NCBI GenBank assembly: GCA_947450365.1
Contig: CANFVE010000006.1
Location: 1 to 64,000 of the forward strand
Direction of reading: 5' to 3'
Length of the DNA: 64,000 nucleotides
Origin: Cytophagaceae bacterium
GTDB lineage: Bacteria > Bacteroidota > Bacteroidia > Cytophagales > Spirosomataceae
This document shows, piece after piece, positions 17,369 to 24,024 of the stretch. The notes beneath the pieces are model-generated. The model was not told the DNA's origin and made no database searches. It was given only the letters and a program-made list of their open reading frames with translations. The translations under genes and the position numbers were made by a program. Numbering within the stretch: position 1 is the first letter of the stretch; every line of letters starts with the position of its first letter.

Positions 17369-17827
17369 ATGGGCATAGCGGAAGAATTAAAGCAAAGTCA
17401 TTTTCAGACGGAGGCGACCAAGGCGGTTGTGAATGTCATTTATACGGGAAACTGGATTATCCAGCGGCAGCAAGAAATGTTTAAGCCATTTGGTGTGACG
17501 ATGCAGCAATATAATGTATTGCGCATATTGAAGGGCCAACAAGGGAAACCGATGACGGTATTGGCGATCACGGAGCGGATGTTGGATCGGATGTCGAATG
17601 CTTCGCGGTTGGTGGATAAATTGTTGGAAAAACAATTAGTCGAACGGAGGCAATGCCCGAATGATCGAAGGGCCGTTGATATTGTCATTTTGCCAGCGGG
17701 TTTGGCATTATTGGAGCGTATGGAAGGGGATTTAAAGAAATTAGGTCAAAAAATTGAGGTCATGGGGAATGAAAATTTGGAGCAATTGAATCACTTATTA
17801 GATCAGTTTAGAACGAGTATTTTTTAA
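17369..17827 (+). CDS. MarR family transcriptional regulator
   Basis: Winged-helix regulator of 152 residues. The recognition region reads YNVLRILKGQQGKPMTVLAI followed by TERMLDRMSNASRLVDKLLEKQLVERR, and the wing has the family motif CPNDRRAVDIVI with the DRR turn. It is 16 bp upstream of a nitroreductase-like gene on the same strand, so it most likely controls that gene and itself in response to a phenolic or quinone-like signal, as in comparable MarR-nitroreductase pairs. Confidence 0.9.
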   Translation: MGIAEELKQSHFQTEATKAVVNVIYTGNWIIQRQQEMFKPFGVTMQQYNVLRILKGQQGKPMTVLAITERMLDRMSNASRLVDKLLEKQLVERRQCPNDRRAVDIVILPAGLALLERMEGDLKKLGQKIEVMGNENLEQLNHLLDQFRTSIF

Positions 17828-17843
17828 TTTAAATTATAAACAT

Positions 17844-18473
17844 ATGTCAATTATTGAAAATCTTTCATGGCGTTATGCGGTGAAAAAAATGAATGGAAAC
17901 GCGGTTTCTGAGGAGAAAATTGAGACATTATTAGAAGCAATTCGCCTATCTGCATCTGGTTTTGGATTACAACCTTATCAAATTTTCGTGATTCAAAATC
18001 CGGAATTAAAGGCTAAAATTCAGCCAATTGCCTATGGCCAGCCGCAAACGGTTGACTCTTCGCATCTATTAGTTTTTGCAGCTTGGAATGAAGTAACGGA
18101 GGAGAAAATTGATGCGTTTATGCATTTGGTAGCTGAAACGCGCGGTTTGCCATTGGAGGCTTTGGCGGATTATCGCGGAGCAATCGCGGGATCGATGCTA
18201 GGCCGTCCAAAGGAGATGCAGGCCAATTGGGCTGCGCGTCAGGTTTATTTGGCGATGGGAACGGCATTAGCTGCGGCGGCAGAATTGAAATTAGATACAA
18301 CACCGATGGAAGGATTCGTTCCGGCTAAATTAGATGAGTTGTTGGGATTAGAGGCAAAGGGATTGCATTCGGTGTTGATGTTAGCCATCGGCGAACGCGA
18401 TGAGGCTGGTGATTACATGGTACATGCAGCCAAAGTTCGTACGCCTTCGAATGAATTATTTGAACGATTATAA
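17844..18473 (+). CDS. NAD(P)H-dependent nitroreductase family oxidoreductase
   Basis: FMN-dependent oxidoreductase of 209 residues of the nitroreductase superfamily. Family features include WRYAVKKMNGNAVSEEKIETLLEAIRLSASGFGLQPYQ at the N-terminus and the DTTPMEGFVPAKLDELLG segment near 150-167. It resembles the NfsB-like subgroup that reduces nitroaromatics and quinones; the natural substrate cannot be read from sequence. It is co-transcribed with the marR gene and is followed by a strong terminator at 18491-18519, which separates it from the peptide locus. Confidence 0.88.
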   Translation: MSIIENLSWRYAVKKMNGNAVSEEKIETLLEAIRLSASGFGLQPYQIFVIQNPELKAKIQPIAYGQPQTVDSSHLLVFAAWNEVTEEKIDAFMHLVAETRGLPLEALADYRGAIAGSMLGRPKEMQANWAARQVYLAMGTALAAAAELKLDTTPMEGFVPAKLDELLGLEAKGLHSVLMLAIGERDEAGDYMVHAAKVRTPSNELFERL

Positions 18474-18490
18474 TCGAACTTTTTCGAATG

Positions 18491-18519
18491 AAAAAAGGGC
18501 CATCGGGCCCTTTTTTTTT
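18491..18519 (+). terminator. Rho-independent terminator after the nitroreductase gene
   Basis: GGGCC-ATC-GGCCC-type hairpin preceded by six A and followed by nine T, 18 nt after the stop codon. It marks the left edge of the double-glycine peptide locus. Confidence 0.88.
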
Positions 18520-18594
18520 GCGCTCATTTCATCAATTTACTGATCAAATTTATGCATTTAAAGAATTATTTAGTCCAATTCCGAATACGGTTTG

Positions 18595-18637
18595 AGTGCC
18601 TTGGCCGCTAATTTTATCCTGTCAACGCGGAGGCACT
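18595..18637 (+). promoter_or_regulatory. Structured leader upstream of the peptide genes
   Basis: Two nested stems: AGTGCCT (18595-18601) with AGGCACT (18631-18637), and inside it CCGC (18605-18608) with GCGG (18627-18630). It ends 36 nt before the first peptide ATG. The rest of the 18520-18673 gap is AT-rich and I see no clear TAnnTTTG box in it. A regulatory role is inference. Confidence 0.35.
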
Positions 18638-18673
18638 AAATCAATTTTTTAATCTTTAAAACATAAAATAAAA

Positions 18674-18850
18674 ATGAAACGTGAATTATTGGATGTACGC
18701 TTTTACGGTGTAAGTGAATTATCGATGGGAGAATTATTGACGATCGATGGGGGTGGTTTCTGGAATACCTTGGGTATTATTTTAGGTGTGGCTACCGTGG
18801 TAGCGGCAGCGTTAATTGTGGGGCCTATGGCACTCATTGCGGTTTTATAA
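18674..18850 (+). CDS. Double-glycine leader peptide precursor 1 (hydrophobic core)
   Basis: Short gene of 58 codons. The N-terminal leader ends ELSMGELLTIDGG at residues 15-27, with hydrophobic residues spaced before Gly-Gly as in substrates of peptidase-containing ABC exporters. The predicted core starts GFWNTLGII and is a 31-residue, almost uncharged hydrophobic helix rich in Val, Ala and Gly. It is the first of two tandem precursors 13 bp apart. Bacteriocin-like toxins are one known use of such peptides, signalling another; the sequence alone does not decide. Too short for many gene callers. Confidence 0.72.
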   Translation: MKRELLDVRFYGVSELSMGELLTIDGGGFWNTLGIILGVATVVAAALIVGPMALIAVL

Positions 18851-18863
18851 ACAGGATACGGTC

Positions 18864-19049
18864 ATGAAAAAATGGGAATTGAATGTTGGTGCATGGGATG
18901 CTCTGACGGATCAGGAAATGATGGAAATTCATGGAGGAAATTGGTGGACTGATTTTAAGACCGGGTTTAAAGATGGATTTAATTGGGCCGTAGACGTCCT
19001 AAGGGATTTGGGCAACCTTATTTCACCTGTAATCAAAGTTAACCGATAA
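18864..19049 (+). CDS. Double-glycine leader peptide precursor 2 (amphipathic core)
   Basis: Precursor of 61 residues. The leader ends ALTDQEMMEIHGG at residue 25, a very typical double-glycine processing site. The 36-residue core begins NWWTDFKTGFKDGF and alternates aromatic/hydrophobic and charged residues, suggesting an amphipathic helix. I chose ATG at 18864; an ATG at 18816 lies inside precursor 1 and would spoil the leader. Together with precursor 1 it resembles two-peptide (class IIb-like) arrangements. No obvious immunity gene of known type follows. A strong hairpin lies directly after the stop codon. Confidence 0.75.
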   Translation: MKKWELNVGAWDALTDQEMMEIHGGNWWTDFKTGFKDGFNWAVDVLRDLGNLISPVIKVNR

Positions 19050-19050
19050 C

Positions 19051-19075
19051 GAAGGAGGTTTAAAAACCTCCTTTC
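19051..19075 (+). promoter_or_regulatory. Intercistronic hairpin after the peptide genes
   Basis: Inverted repeat AAGGAGGTTT / AAACCTCCTT with a 2-nt loop, starting 2 nt after the stop of precursor 2. The T-run is short (TTTC), so it may be a leaky terminator or a 3'-stabilising structure that lets the peptides be made in excess over the genes downstream. Confidence 0.6.
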
Positions 19076-19090
19076 TATCCCTTGCATCCA

Positions 19091-20842
19091 ATGAAAAATG
19101 TAACGTCTTTACTTGTTTGTTTCATATCCTTTGCTTGCCTGGGCCAAGGGTATATTCAAGGGAAGATCGTGCAGTCGATTAGTCTTGAACCCTTGCCATT
19201 TGCAACTGTTCAAATGGGTAAATCAGGCACCATCAGTGATGAAAAAGGAAATTTTTCAATCAAATACAATGAAAAGGAAAGCTACTTCCTCGTTTCATAT
19301 CTTGGGTATAGGCAAAAGCGAGTGTTGATTTCTGAATTCAAAAACAATTCGTTCGTCGAAATGGAAATGAAAGAAAAGGAATTGGCAGAGGTGGTGATAA
19401 GTTCTGGAGCTGAAAAAATAATGCGCCAAGTTATTCAACATTTCAGAGTTAATTATGCGGAAAAACCTTATTCCGTTATAGGAACTCAAGTAGAAGAGTC
19501 AAAGGTCGGCAACAAAACGAATTACTTTTTAGAAGCAACGATGCGAGGGATCCTATTATCCACCTTAGAGCGGCAAAAACATCAAATCGAAATTTTAGAT
19601 GTAAAATGGATTGAAAAAGATTCCATGCGAAAGGGTGATTATATGTTGTGGGTGGGGACAGGAAAGTTGATTGAATATTTTGATTTATCCCGCATGGGTA
19701 GGGAAATATTTGATTCCACCCAATTAAAAAAATTCAAATTCATCCTTGAGGAATCGTATTGGAATGATGAGCCATGTTATAAAATCACGTGCTTTCGCAA
19801 AAAAGTATCAAAATTTTCCTCAGAGGCTACTTTTTACATCATAAAATCCAGTTATGCCGTGGCAGGTTATCAATACCTGGAGGACGAAAAAAGTAAAAAT
19901 CCGGGAGAAGCGATGGTAACCTACCAATGCATCAATCAAAAATGGTATTTAAATGACATTAAAACGATTCAAAAAAACCATTCGGATCATTCCACCATAT
20001 CCGTCAATTTTAAAACAATATCCTTGGATACCAATGCTACCTTCGACATAACTTATGACCGCGCGATACAAGAAAGGGATGTCATGCTTTTATCAAAACA
20101 AATGCGCTTTTACAAAAATGATCTGCAATCGAAAAAATTAGTTGCCATCGATTCACAACCTCGCTCTCAAATCCATAGATTAAAAATATTTATTTATGAT
20201 CACATGCGATTGTTGGCAGGTCTTGGAAGTCCCGCATTTAAATTACCCGAACATAATTTTAACGAGCAAATTATATCTACTTACCTACAAATAAATCAAG
20301 TATTTCAAGCCCGAATACCCTCAACCTACCCAATCCTCTTTTTTTGGGGAAGTCAAATTAAATTGAAAGGTCCTTGGATTCTTGACATTGAAAATAGTCA
20401 AAATTTCAAATTAGGCGGGTCTCTTTATTCCAACCTCTCCATTGGTTCTAGTATCGAGCTGATCAACCAGCCGCATGGCAGGCCCCGAGGCATTTTCATA
20501 AATGGAAGATACGGTTCACAAGTTGACATTAGTCCGATTGGGGAACTAACCTTAGATGCATCCCAAATGAATCTATTGGACTTTACTAAAAATAAAACCA
20601 ATGCGTATGTAGAATATTCAAAAACCTATATGAGCATTGGAATTGGGTCATTTTGGGAATTAAATCGAAGAAGAAAAATTGGGATTGAATTACGATTTAA
20701 TCATTCACTCAGTGAAAAGCGTTTTGTGCGATTAGAGGACCCAACAAGGATTTCATTTTTTAAAAAAGATTTTAAAATACCCATAAACAAGGTAGAATTA
20801 GGAGACGTCAATTCATTCAATATTATTTTAAAAATCATGTAA
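19091..20842 (+). CDS. CarboxypepD_reg-like domain surface protein of the peptide locus
   Basis: Exported protein of 583 residues with a signal peptide (MKNVTSLLVCFISFACLGQG). A carboxypeptidase regulatory-like beta-sandwich follows (IQGKIVQSISLEPLPFATVQ through FLVSYLGYRQKRVLI, about 20-90), then a long beta-rich region similar to the CarboxypepD_reg/DUF5686-type envelope proteins of Bacteroidota, with ASGAEKIMRQVI-like helix start at about 100. The C-terminal half is rich in alternating hydrophobic residues and may be a barrel. True start is ATG at 19091; the in-frame TTG at 19082 adds three residues. Its role in export, reception or immunity for the two upstream peptides is inferred only from position. 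Confidence 0.7.
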   Translation: MKNVTSLLVCFISFACLGQGYIQGKIVQSISLEPLPFATVQMGKSGTISDEKGNFSIKYNEKESYFLVSYLGYRQKRVLISEFKNNSFVEMEMKEKELAEVVISSGAEKIMRQVIQHFRVNYAEKPYSVIGTQVEESKVGNKTNYFLEATMRGILLSTLERQKHQIEILDVKWIEKDSMRKGDYMLWVGTGKLIEYFDLSRMGREIFDSTQLKKFKFILEESYWNDEPCYKITCFRKKVSKFSSEATFYIIKSSYAVAGYQYLEDEKSKNPGEAMVTYQCINQKWYLNDIKTIQKNHSDHSTISVNFKTISLDTNATFDITYDRAIQERDVMLLSKQMRFYKNDLQSKKLVAIDSQPRSQIHRLKIFIYDHMRLLAGLGSPAFKLPEHNFNEQIISTYLQINQVFQARIPSTYPILFFWGSQIKLKGPWILDIENSQNFKLGGSLYSNLSIGSSIELINQPHGRPRGIFINGRYGSQVDISPIGELTLDASQMNLLDFTKNKTNAYVEYSKTYMSIGIGSFWELNRRRKIGIELRFNHSLSEKRFVRLEDPTRISFFKKDFKIPINKVELGDVNSFNIILKIM

Positions 20843-20852
20843 TCAGTTAGCT

Positions 20853-21119
20853 ATGGACAAACTTAAAATGCAGGAATTTCATCGCATGATTCACGATGTA
20901 AAAAATGAAATCTATGAAACGCATCAAGATCCTGATGGGATCGTTTCCATTGAAATAAATGGACATTTAGAAATAAAGAAAATTAAAATTTTAATCAAGG
21001 TCACAGATCATAAATTGGAACAAGTCATCCCTCTTGTCGTCAATTCAAGTATTCAATCCGTCAGCATGAAAATTAAAAGTCTAATTGAAGTTTTTCAGAA
21101 GAATTTACCTAATCAATAA
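20853..21119 (+). CDS. YbaB/EbfC-like small protein
   Basis: Protein of 88 residues. The central DGIVSIEINGHLEIKKIKI reads like the YbaB/EbfC strand pair (consensus G.V.V.vNG...v..v.I), and the flanking helices, including DHKLEQVIPLVVNSSIQSV, fit the same fold. Known YbaB proteins are dimeric, DNA-binding and nucleoid-associated, and usually sit beside dnaX or recR. Here it lies 10 bp after the CarboxypepD_reg gene and 5 bp before the HlyD-like gene, so it is part of the peptide operon. Function in this setting is unknown; the fold assignment is by eye. Confidence 0.6.
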   Translation: MDKLKMQEFHRMIHDVKNEIYETHQDPDGIVSIEINGHLEIKKIKILIKVTDHKLEQVIPLVVNSSIQSVSMKIKSLIEVFQKNLPNQ

Positions 21120-21124
21120 AAACC

Positions 21125-21688
21125 ATGGATATTCAAGCAATAAAAAAATCAAATAATCGATTGATCCACCCCATTCATTATGAAATTAAGCACTTCATTT
21201 TCTTTCTTTGGGGCTTTTTCGCAGGCATTTGTCTTTACAAATTAGAATGGTCAATTCCCTTACAAGGAACTGTTTTTAAGATTTCCACATCGAATAAATC
21301 ACCCGTTACAAACCCTGAAAATCCTGATCCAAATGGCAGTTTGGTCAAGGTAGCTTGCTTAGTTTCTCCTCACATCATAAAATACATCGATAAAAGACAA
21401 GAGGTCTCCTTTCTAACAGATGCTTTAGGAAACATTCAAAAAAACAAATGTGTGGGAACCATCGTTGCAATTAATAGAAATCCCATCCAAAATCAGAAAA
21501 GCATACGCTATGTTGTCGAATGTGAAATAAACAATTCGGATATATTACTTGCCAATGGATATAAAGCTAAATTTATCCAAGGCATGAAGGTGAATGGCCA
21601 CCTTTACTTGAATCGAAAAAAGATGATCGAATTTTTTCTTGATCAATTAGATCAATGGTTATGCCCTTCTCCATTGAGAGGAACATAA
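21125..21688 (+). CDS. Miniature HlyD-like membrane fusion protein
   Basis: Protein of 187 residues with a short cytoplasmic start, one membrane helix at about 24-40 (HFIFFLWGFFAGICLYKLEW) and a periplasmic part beginning IPLQGTVF, as in HlyD-type adaptors of peptidase-ABC exporters. The C-terminus, KFIQGMKVNGHLYLNRKKMIEFFLDQLDQWL read across 150-180, matches the end of such adaptors. The coiled-coil hairpin and lipoyl halves that normally fill the middle (total about 400 residues) are missing. It may be a degenerate or specialised accessory subunit. The last 37 bp overlap the convergent XRE gene. Confidence 0.55.
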   Translation: MDIQAIKKSNNRLIHPIHYEIKHFIFFLWGFFAGICLYKLEWSIPLQGTVFKISTSNKSPVTNPENPDPNGSLVKVACLVSPHIIKYIDKRQEVSFLTDALGNIQKNKCVGTIVAINRNPIQNQKSIRYVVECEINNSDILLANGYKAKFIQGMKVNGHLYLNRKKMIEFFLDQLDQWLCPSPLRGT

Positions 21689-21894
21689 ACCGTAAAATTA
21701 GGGTCTAATAATTTTGCTGAGGAAATTTTAAAAATTTCAGCTAATAAAATTAGTCGATCAACGGTCAATTTGGATTGCCCACTTTCTAATTTGGCATAAG
21801 AACTTTGAGATATTCGCAAGGACATTGCAACGTATTCTTGGGACAAATGCTTGGATTCACGAATTGCGCGAATGTTTTGTAAGATGAAATTCAT
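21652..21894 (-). CDS. XRE family helix-turn-helix regulator
   Basis: Protein of 80 residues that is essentially one Cro/C1-type HTH: NIRAIRESKHLSQEYVAMSLRISQSSYAKLESGQSKLTVDRLILLAEIFKI, read over residues 7-58. It probably binds DNA as a dimer. It converges on the HlyD-like gene, with a 37-bp overlap of the two coding ends, so it is a natural candidate for control of the peptide locus, including by antisense transcription. Its own targets are not known. Confidence 0.85.
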   Translation of the reverse strand: MNFILQNIRAIRESKHLSQEYVAMSLRISQSSYAKLESGQSKLTVDRLILLAEIFKISSAKLLDPNFTVYVPLNGEGHNH

Positions 21895-21949
21895 GTTTTA
21901 CGTGGTTAGATAATCCAAATTAGGATTTCAGCTTGGTAAACGAAAATTT

Positions 21950-23392
21950 TCAACTGATAATCTGATCCAAACTTTTAACCGGAGATAAGCCTAATTTAGC
22001 TCCCTCTTGAATCATGAAATCCCAACCTGAACTAAAATCATTTCGAATCAACCCATCTAATATGGCTTCCCGAATGGCAATTTTAATGATTCCGATTTCC
22101 TTACCCGGACCTATGTCGAATACCTCCATGATAATTTCACCTGAAAAAACTGGTTGGAAATTCCGCAAAGAATCGCTCTCTTCCACTTCCTTTAATTTCT
22201 CTTCTACATTATCGAAATTCCGTAAGTATCGCTTTACCTTTTCACCGTTTTTTGAAGTAATATCAGCCCGACATAAAGTCATCAAGGCCTCCAATTCCTC
22301 TCCCGCCTCAAATAACAAACGGCGCAAGGCTGATGCAGTGATCTCTTCCTTTGAAAGAGCAATGGGACGAAGGTGAAGTCGAACCAATTTTTGGACCAAT
22401 TTCATTTTTTCATTTAATGGTAATTTCAATCGCTTAAATATGTTCGGAACTTGACGCGCACCCATTTCTTCATGCCCATGAAATGTCCAGCCTTTTTTGG
22501 CAACAAAACGCTTTGTTTGCGGCTTAGCAATATCATGTAAAATAGCTGCCCAGCGCCACCATAGGTCATCCGTATGTTTGGCAATATTATCAAGCACCTG
22601 AAGTGTATGGTAGAAATTATCCTTGTGACCCTTCCCTTCTTCCGTATCCACACCTTTTAATTTCATGAATTCAGGGAAAATAATAGGGAGGATCTGGCAA
22701 GCGTCTAATAGTAAAAAGCCATAAGATGGCTTTCCACATAAAATTATCTTATTTAATTCTTCCGAAATACGTTCCATGGAGATAATGACAAGTCGATCTT
22801 TTTCCGAAATAAGCGCATCAAACGTCTCCGGAAAAATGTCAAAATGCAATTGAGATGCAAATCGAACCGCACGCATCATCCTTAGTGGATCGTCTGAAAA
22901 GGTGATTTTAGGTTCCAAGGGAGTCCGAAGAATTTTCTTTTCTAAATCCTTTAATCCATCAAAAGGATCTAATAATTTGCCCCAATGGGCCTTATTAAGC
23001 GAAACCGCCATGGCATTAATGGTGAAATCCCGACGATTTTGATCATCTTCTAGACTTCCTTCCATGACGAGGGGCTTACGAGAATTTCGTTGGTACGACT
23101 CCTTCCGCGCACCCACAAATTCAAGATCCCAATCATCCACCTTCAACATCGCCGTACCAAAATTCTTAAAAATAGCCACGGCATGATCAGGTAATTGAAA
23201 TTCTTTGGCTACCTCCTCTGCTAATTCAATGCCAGAACCTAAACAAACCACATCAATATCCTTGCATTCTCGACCTAAGATACTATCCCGGACAAAACCG
23301 CCCACCACATAAGCATCCAAGCCTAAGCGGTCTGCAGCTAATCCTATTTTTGCAAAAATGGGATTTTCTATGATCTGAATTCCTGTTTTCAT
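21950..23392 (-). CDS. cca: CCA tRNA nucleotidyltransferase / poly(A) polymerase family with HD domain
   Basis: Class II nucleotidyltransferase of 480 residues. The head carries AYVVGGFVRDSILGRECKDIDVV with the GG and DxD catalytic residues (D41-xx-D43 region), followed by the RRDFTINAMAVSL motif. RNA-binding neck and body follow, and an HD domain (FYHTLQVLDNIAKH, then WAAILHDIAKP) lies at about 255-300. It is expected to add or repair CCA on tRNA 3' ends. It overlaps the upstream threonylcarbamoyl-AMP synthase gene by one base, giving a two-gene tRNA-maturation operon. Confidence 0.9.
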   Translation of the reverse strand: MKTGIQIIENPIFAKIGLAADRLGLDAYVVGGFVRDSILGRECKDIDVVCLGSGIELAEEVAKEFQLPDHAVAIFKNFGTAMLKVDDWDLEFVGARKESYQRNSRKPLVMEGSLEDDQNRRDFTINAMAVSLNKAHWGKLLDPFDGLKDLEKKILRTPLEPKITFSDDPLRMMRAVRFASQLHFDIFPETFDALISEKDRLVIISMERISEELNKIILCGKPSYGFLLLDACQILPIIFPEFMKLKGVDTEEGKGHKDNFYHTLQVLDNIAKHTDDLWWRWAAILHDIAKPQTKRFVAKKGWTFHGHEEMGARQVPNIFKRLKLPLNEKMKLVQKLVRLHLRPIALSKEEITASALRRLLFEAGEELEALMTLCRADITSKNGEKVKRYLRNFDNVEEKLKEVEESDSLRNFQPVFSGEIIMEVFDIGPGKEIGIIKIAIREAILDGLIRNDFSSGWDFMIQEGAKLGLSPVKSLDQIIS

Positions 23393-23958
23393 TAAGCGCG
23401 TATCAACGTGTATTCTCCACCCAAACCTATTTTTACAATTTTAGAAGGTTTGGCCATCGGATTAGATTTCTGCAAAGGATTCTCAAGAAAATAATCCACT
23501 TGCTCTTTAATTTGATTCGTTATTTCCCCAAAAGACTGAGGTGATGGCTCGCCGGATAGATTGGCCGAGGTGGACACAATACCTCTTTGATACCGATAAA
23601 CCAAGCCTTTGCAAAATTCATCCTTGACTAATCGAATCGCAATGCTTCCCTCGGGGCCTAATAAATGAGGGCTCACATTTTTCCCTTTGGGATAAATAAC
23701 CGTCAAAGGATCTTCTGCAAAATCCACAAGATCCCAAGCAATTTCAGGAACCTGCTCCACATATTCGTTTAATTGCTCAATTTTTGAAATCAATAAAATC
23801 AAGCCCTTGTTTTCAGGCCGGTTTTTAATGGCAAAGATTTTTTCAATCGATGCATCCATGCGAGCATCGCAACCTAAACCCCAAATCGTGTCACTGGGAT
23901 ATAAAATAACGCCTCCTGACTTCAATGAGGCAATTGCATCCGAATACAAATTTTGCAT
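23392..23958 (-). CDS. L-threonylcarbamoyladenylate synthase (Sua5/YrdC/YwlC family)
   Basis: YrdC-domain protein of 188 residues that makes threonylcarbamoyl-AMP for the t6A37 modification of ANN-decoding tRNAs. The N-terminal GGVILYPSDTIWGLGCDA and the later SIAIRLVKDEFCKGL and GIVSTSANLSGEPSP motifs are diagnostic. It lacks the C-terminal Sua5 domain, so it is the short TsaC/YrdC type. It overlaps cca by one base. A -7 box at 23967-23974 ends just 8 nt before the ATG, so any leader would be extremely short. Confidence 0.92.
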   Translation of the reverse strand: MQNLYSDAIASLKSGGVILYPSDTIWGLGCDARMDASIEKIFAIKNRPENKGLILLISKIEQLNEYVEQVPEIAWDLVDFAEDPLTVIYPKGKNVSPHLLGPEGSIAIRLVKDEFCKGLVYRYQRGIVSTSANLSGEPSPQSFGEITNQIKEQVDYFLENPLQKSNPMAKPSKIVKIGLGGEYTLIRA

Positions 23959-23966
23959 AATGAGAA

Positions 23967-23974
23967 CAAAGTTA
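23967..23974 (-). promoter_or_regulatory. Putative -7 box for the tsaC-cca operon
   Basis: Minus-strand TAACTTTG, 8 nt before the ATG at 23958; implies a leader of only a few nucleotides. Confidence 0.4.
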
Positions 23975-23997
23975 AGATTAAATTCATGCGAAATGGC

Positions 23998-24005
23998 TAC
24001 CTTTG
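23998..24005 (+). promoter_or_regulatory. Putative -7 box for argS
   Basis: TACCTTTG ending 19 nt before the ATG at 24025. It lies downstream of the in-frame ATG at 23953 and so supports the later start. Confidence 0.45.
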
Positions 24006-24024
24006 TCGTTTATTTGATTTTCCA

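Noticed and set aside
23953-24024. Longer argS N-terminus from an upstream ATG
   Set aside because: It would start within the divergent tsaC gene region and upstream of a good -7 box; the added residues do not look like ArgS.
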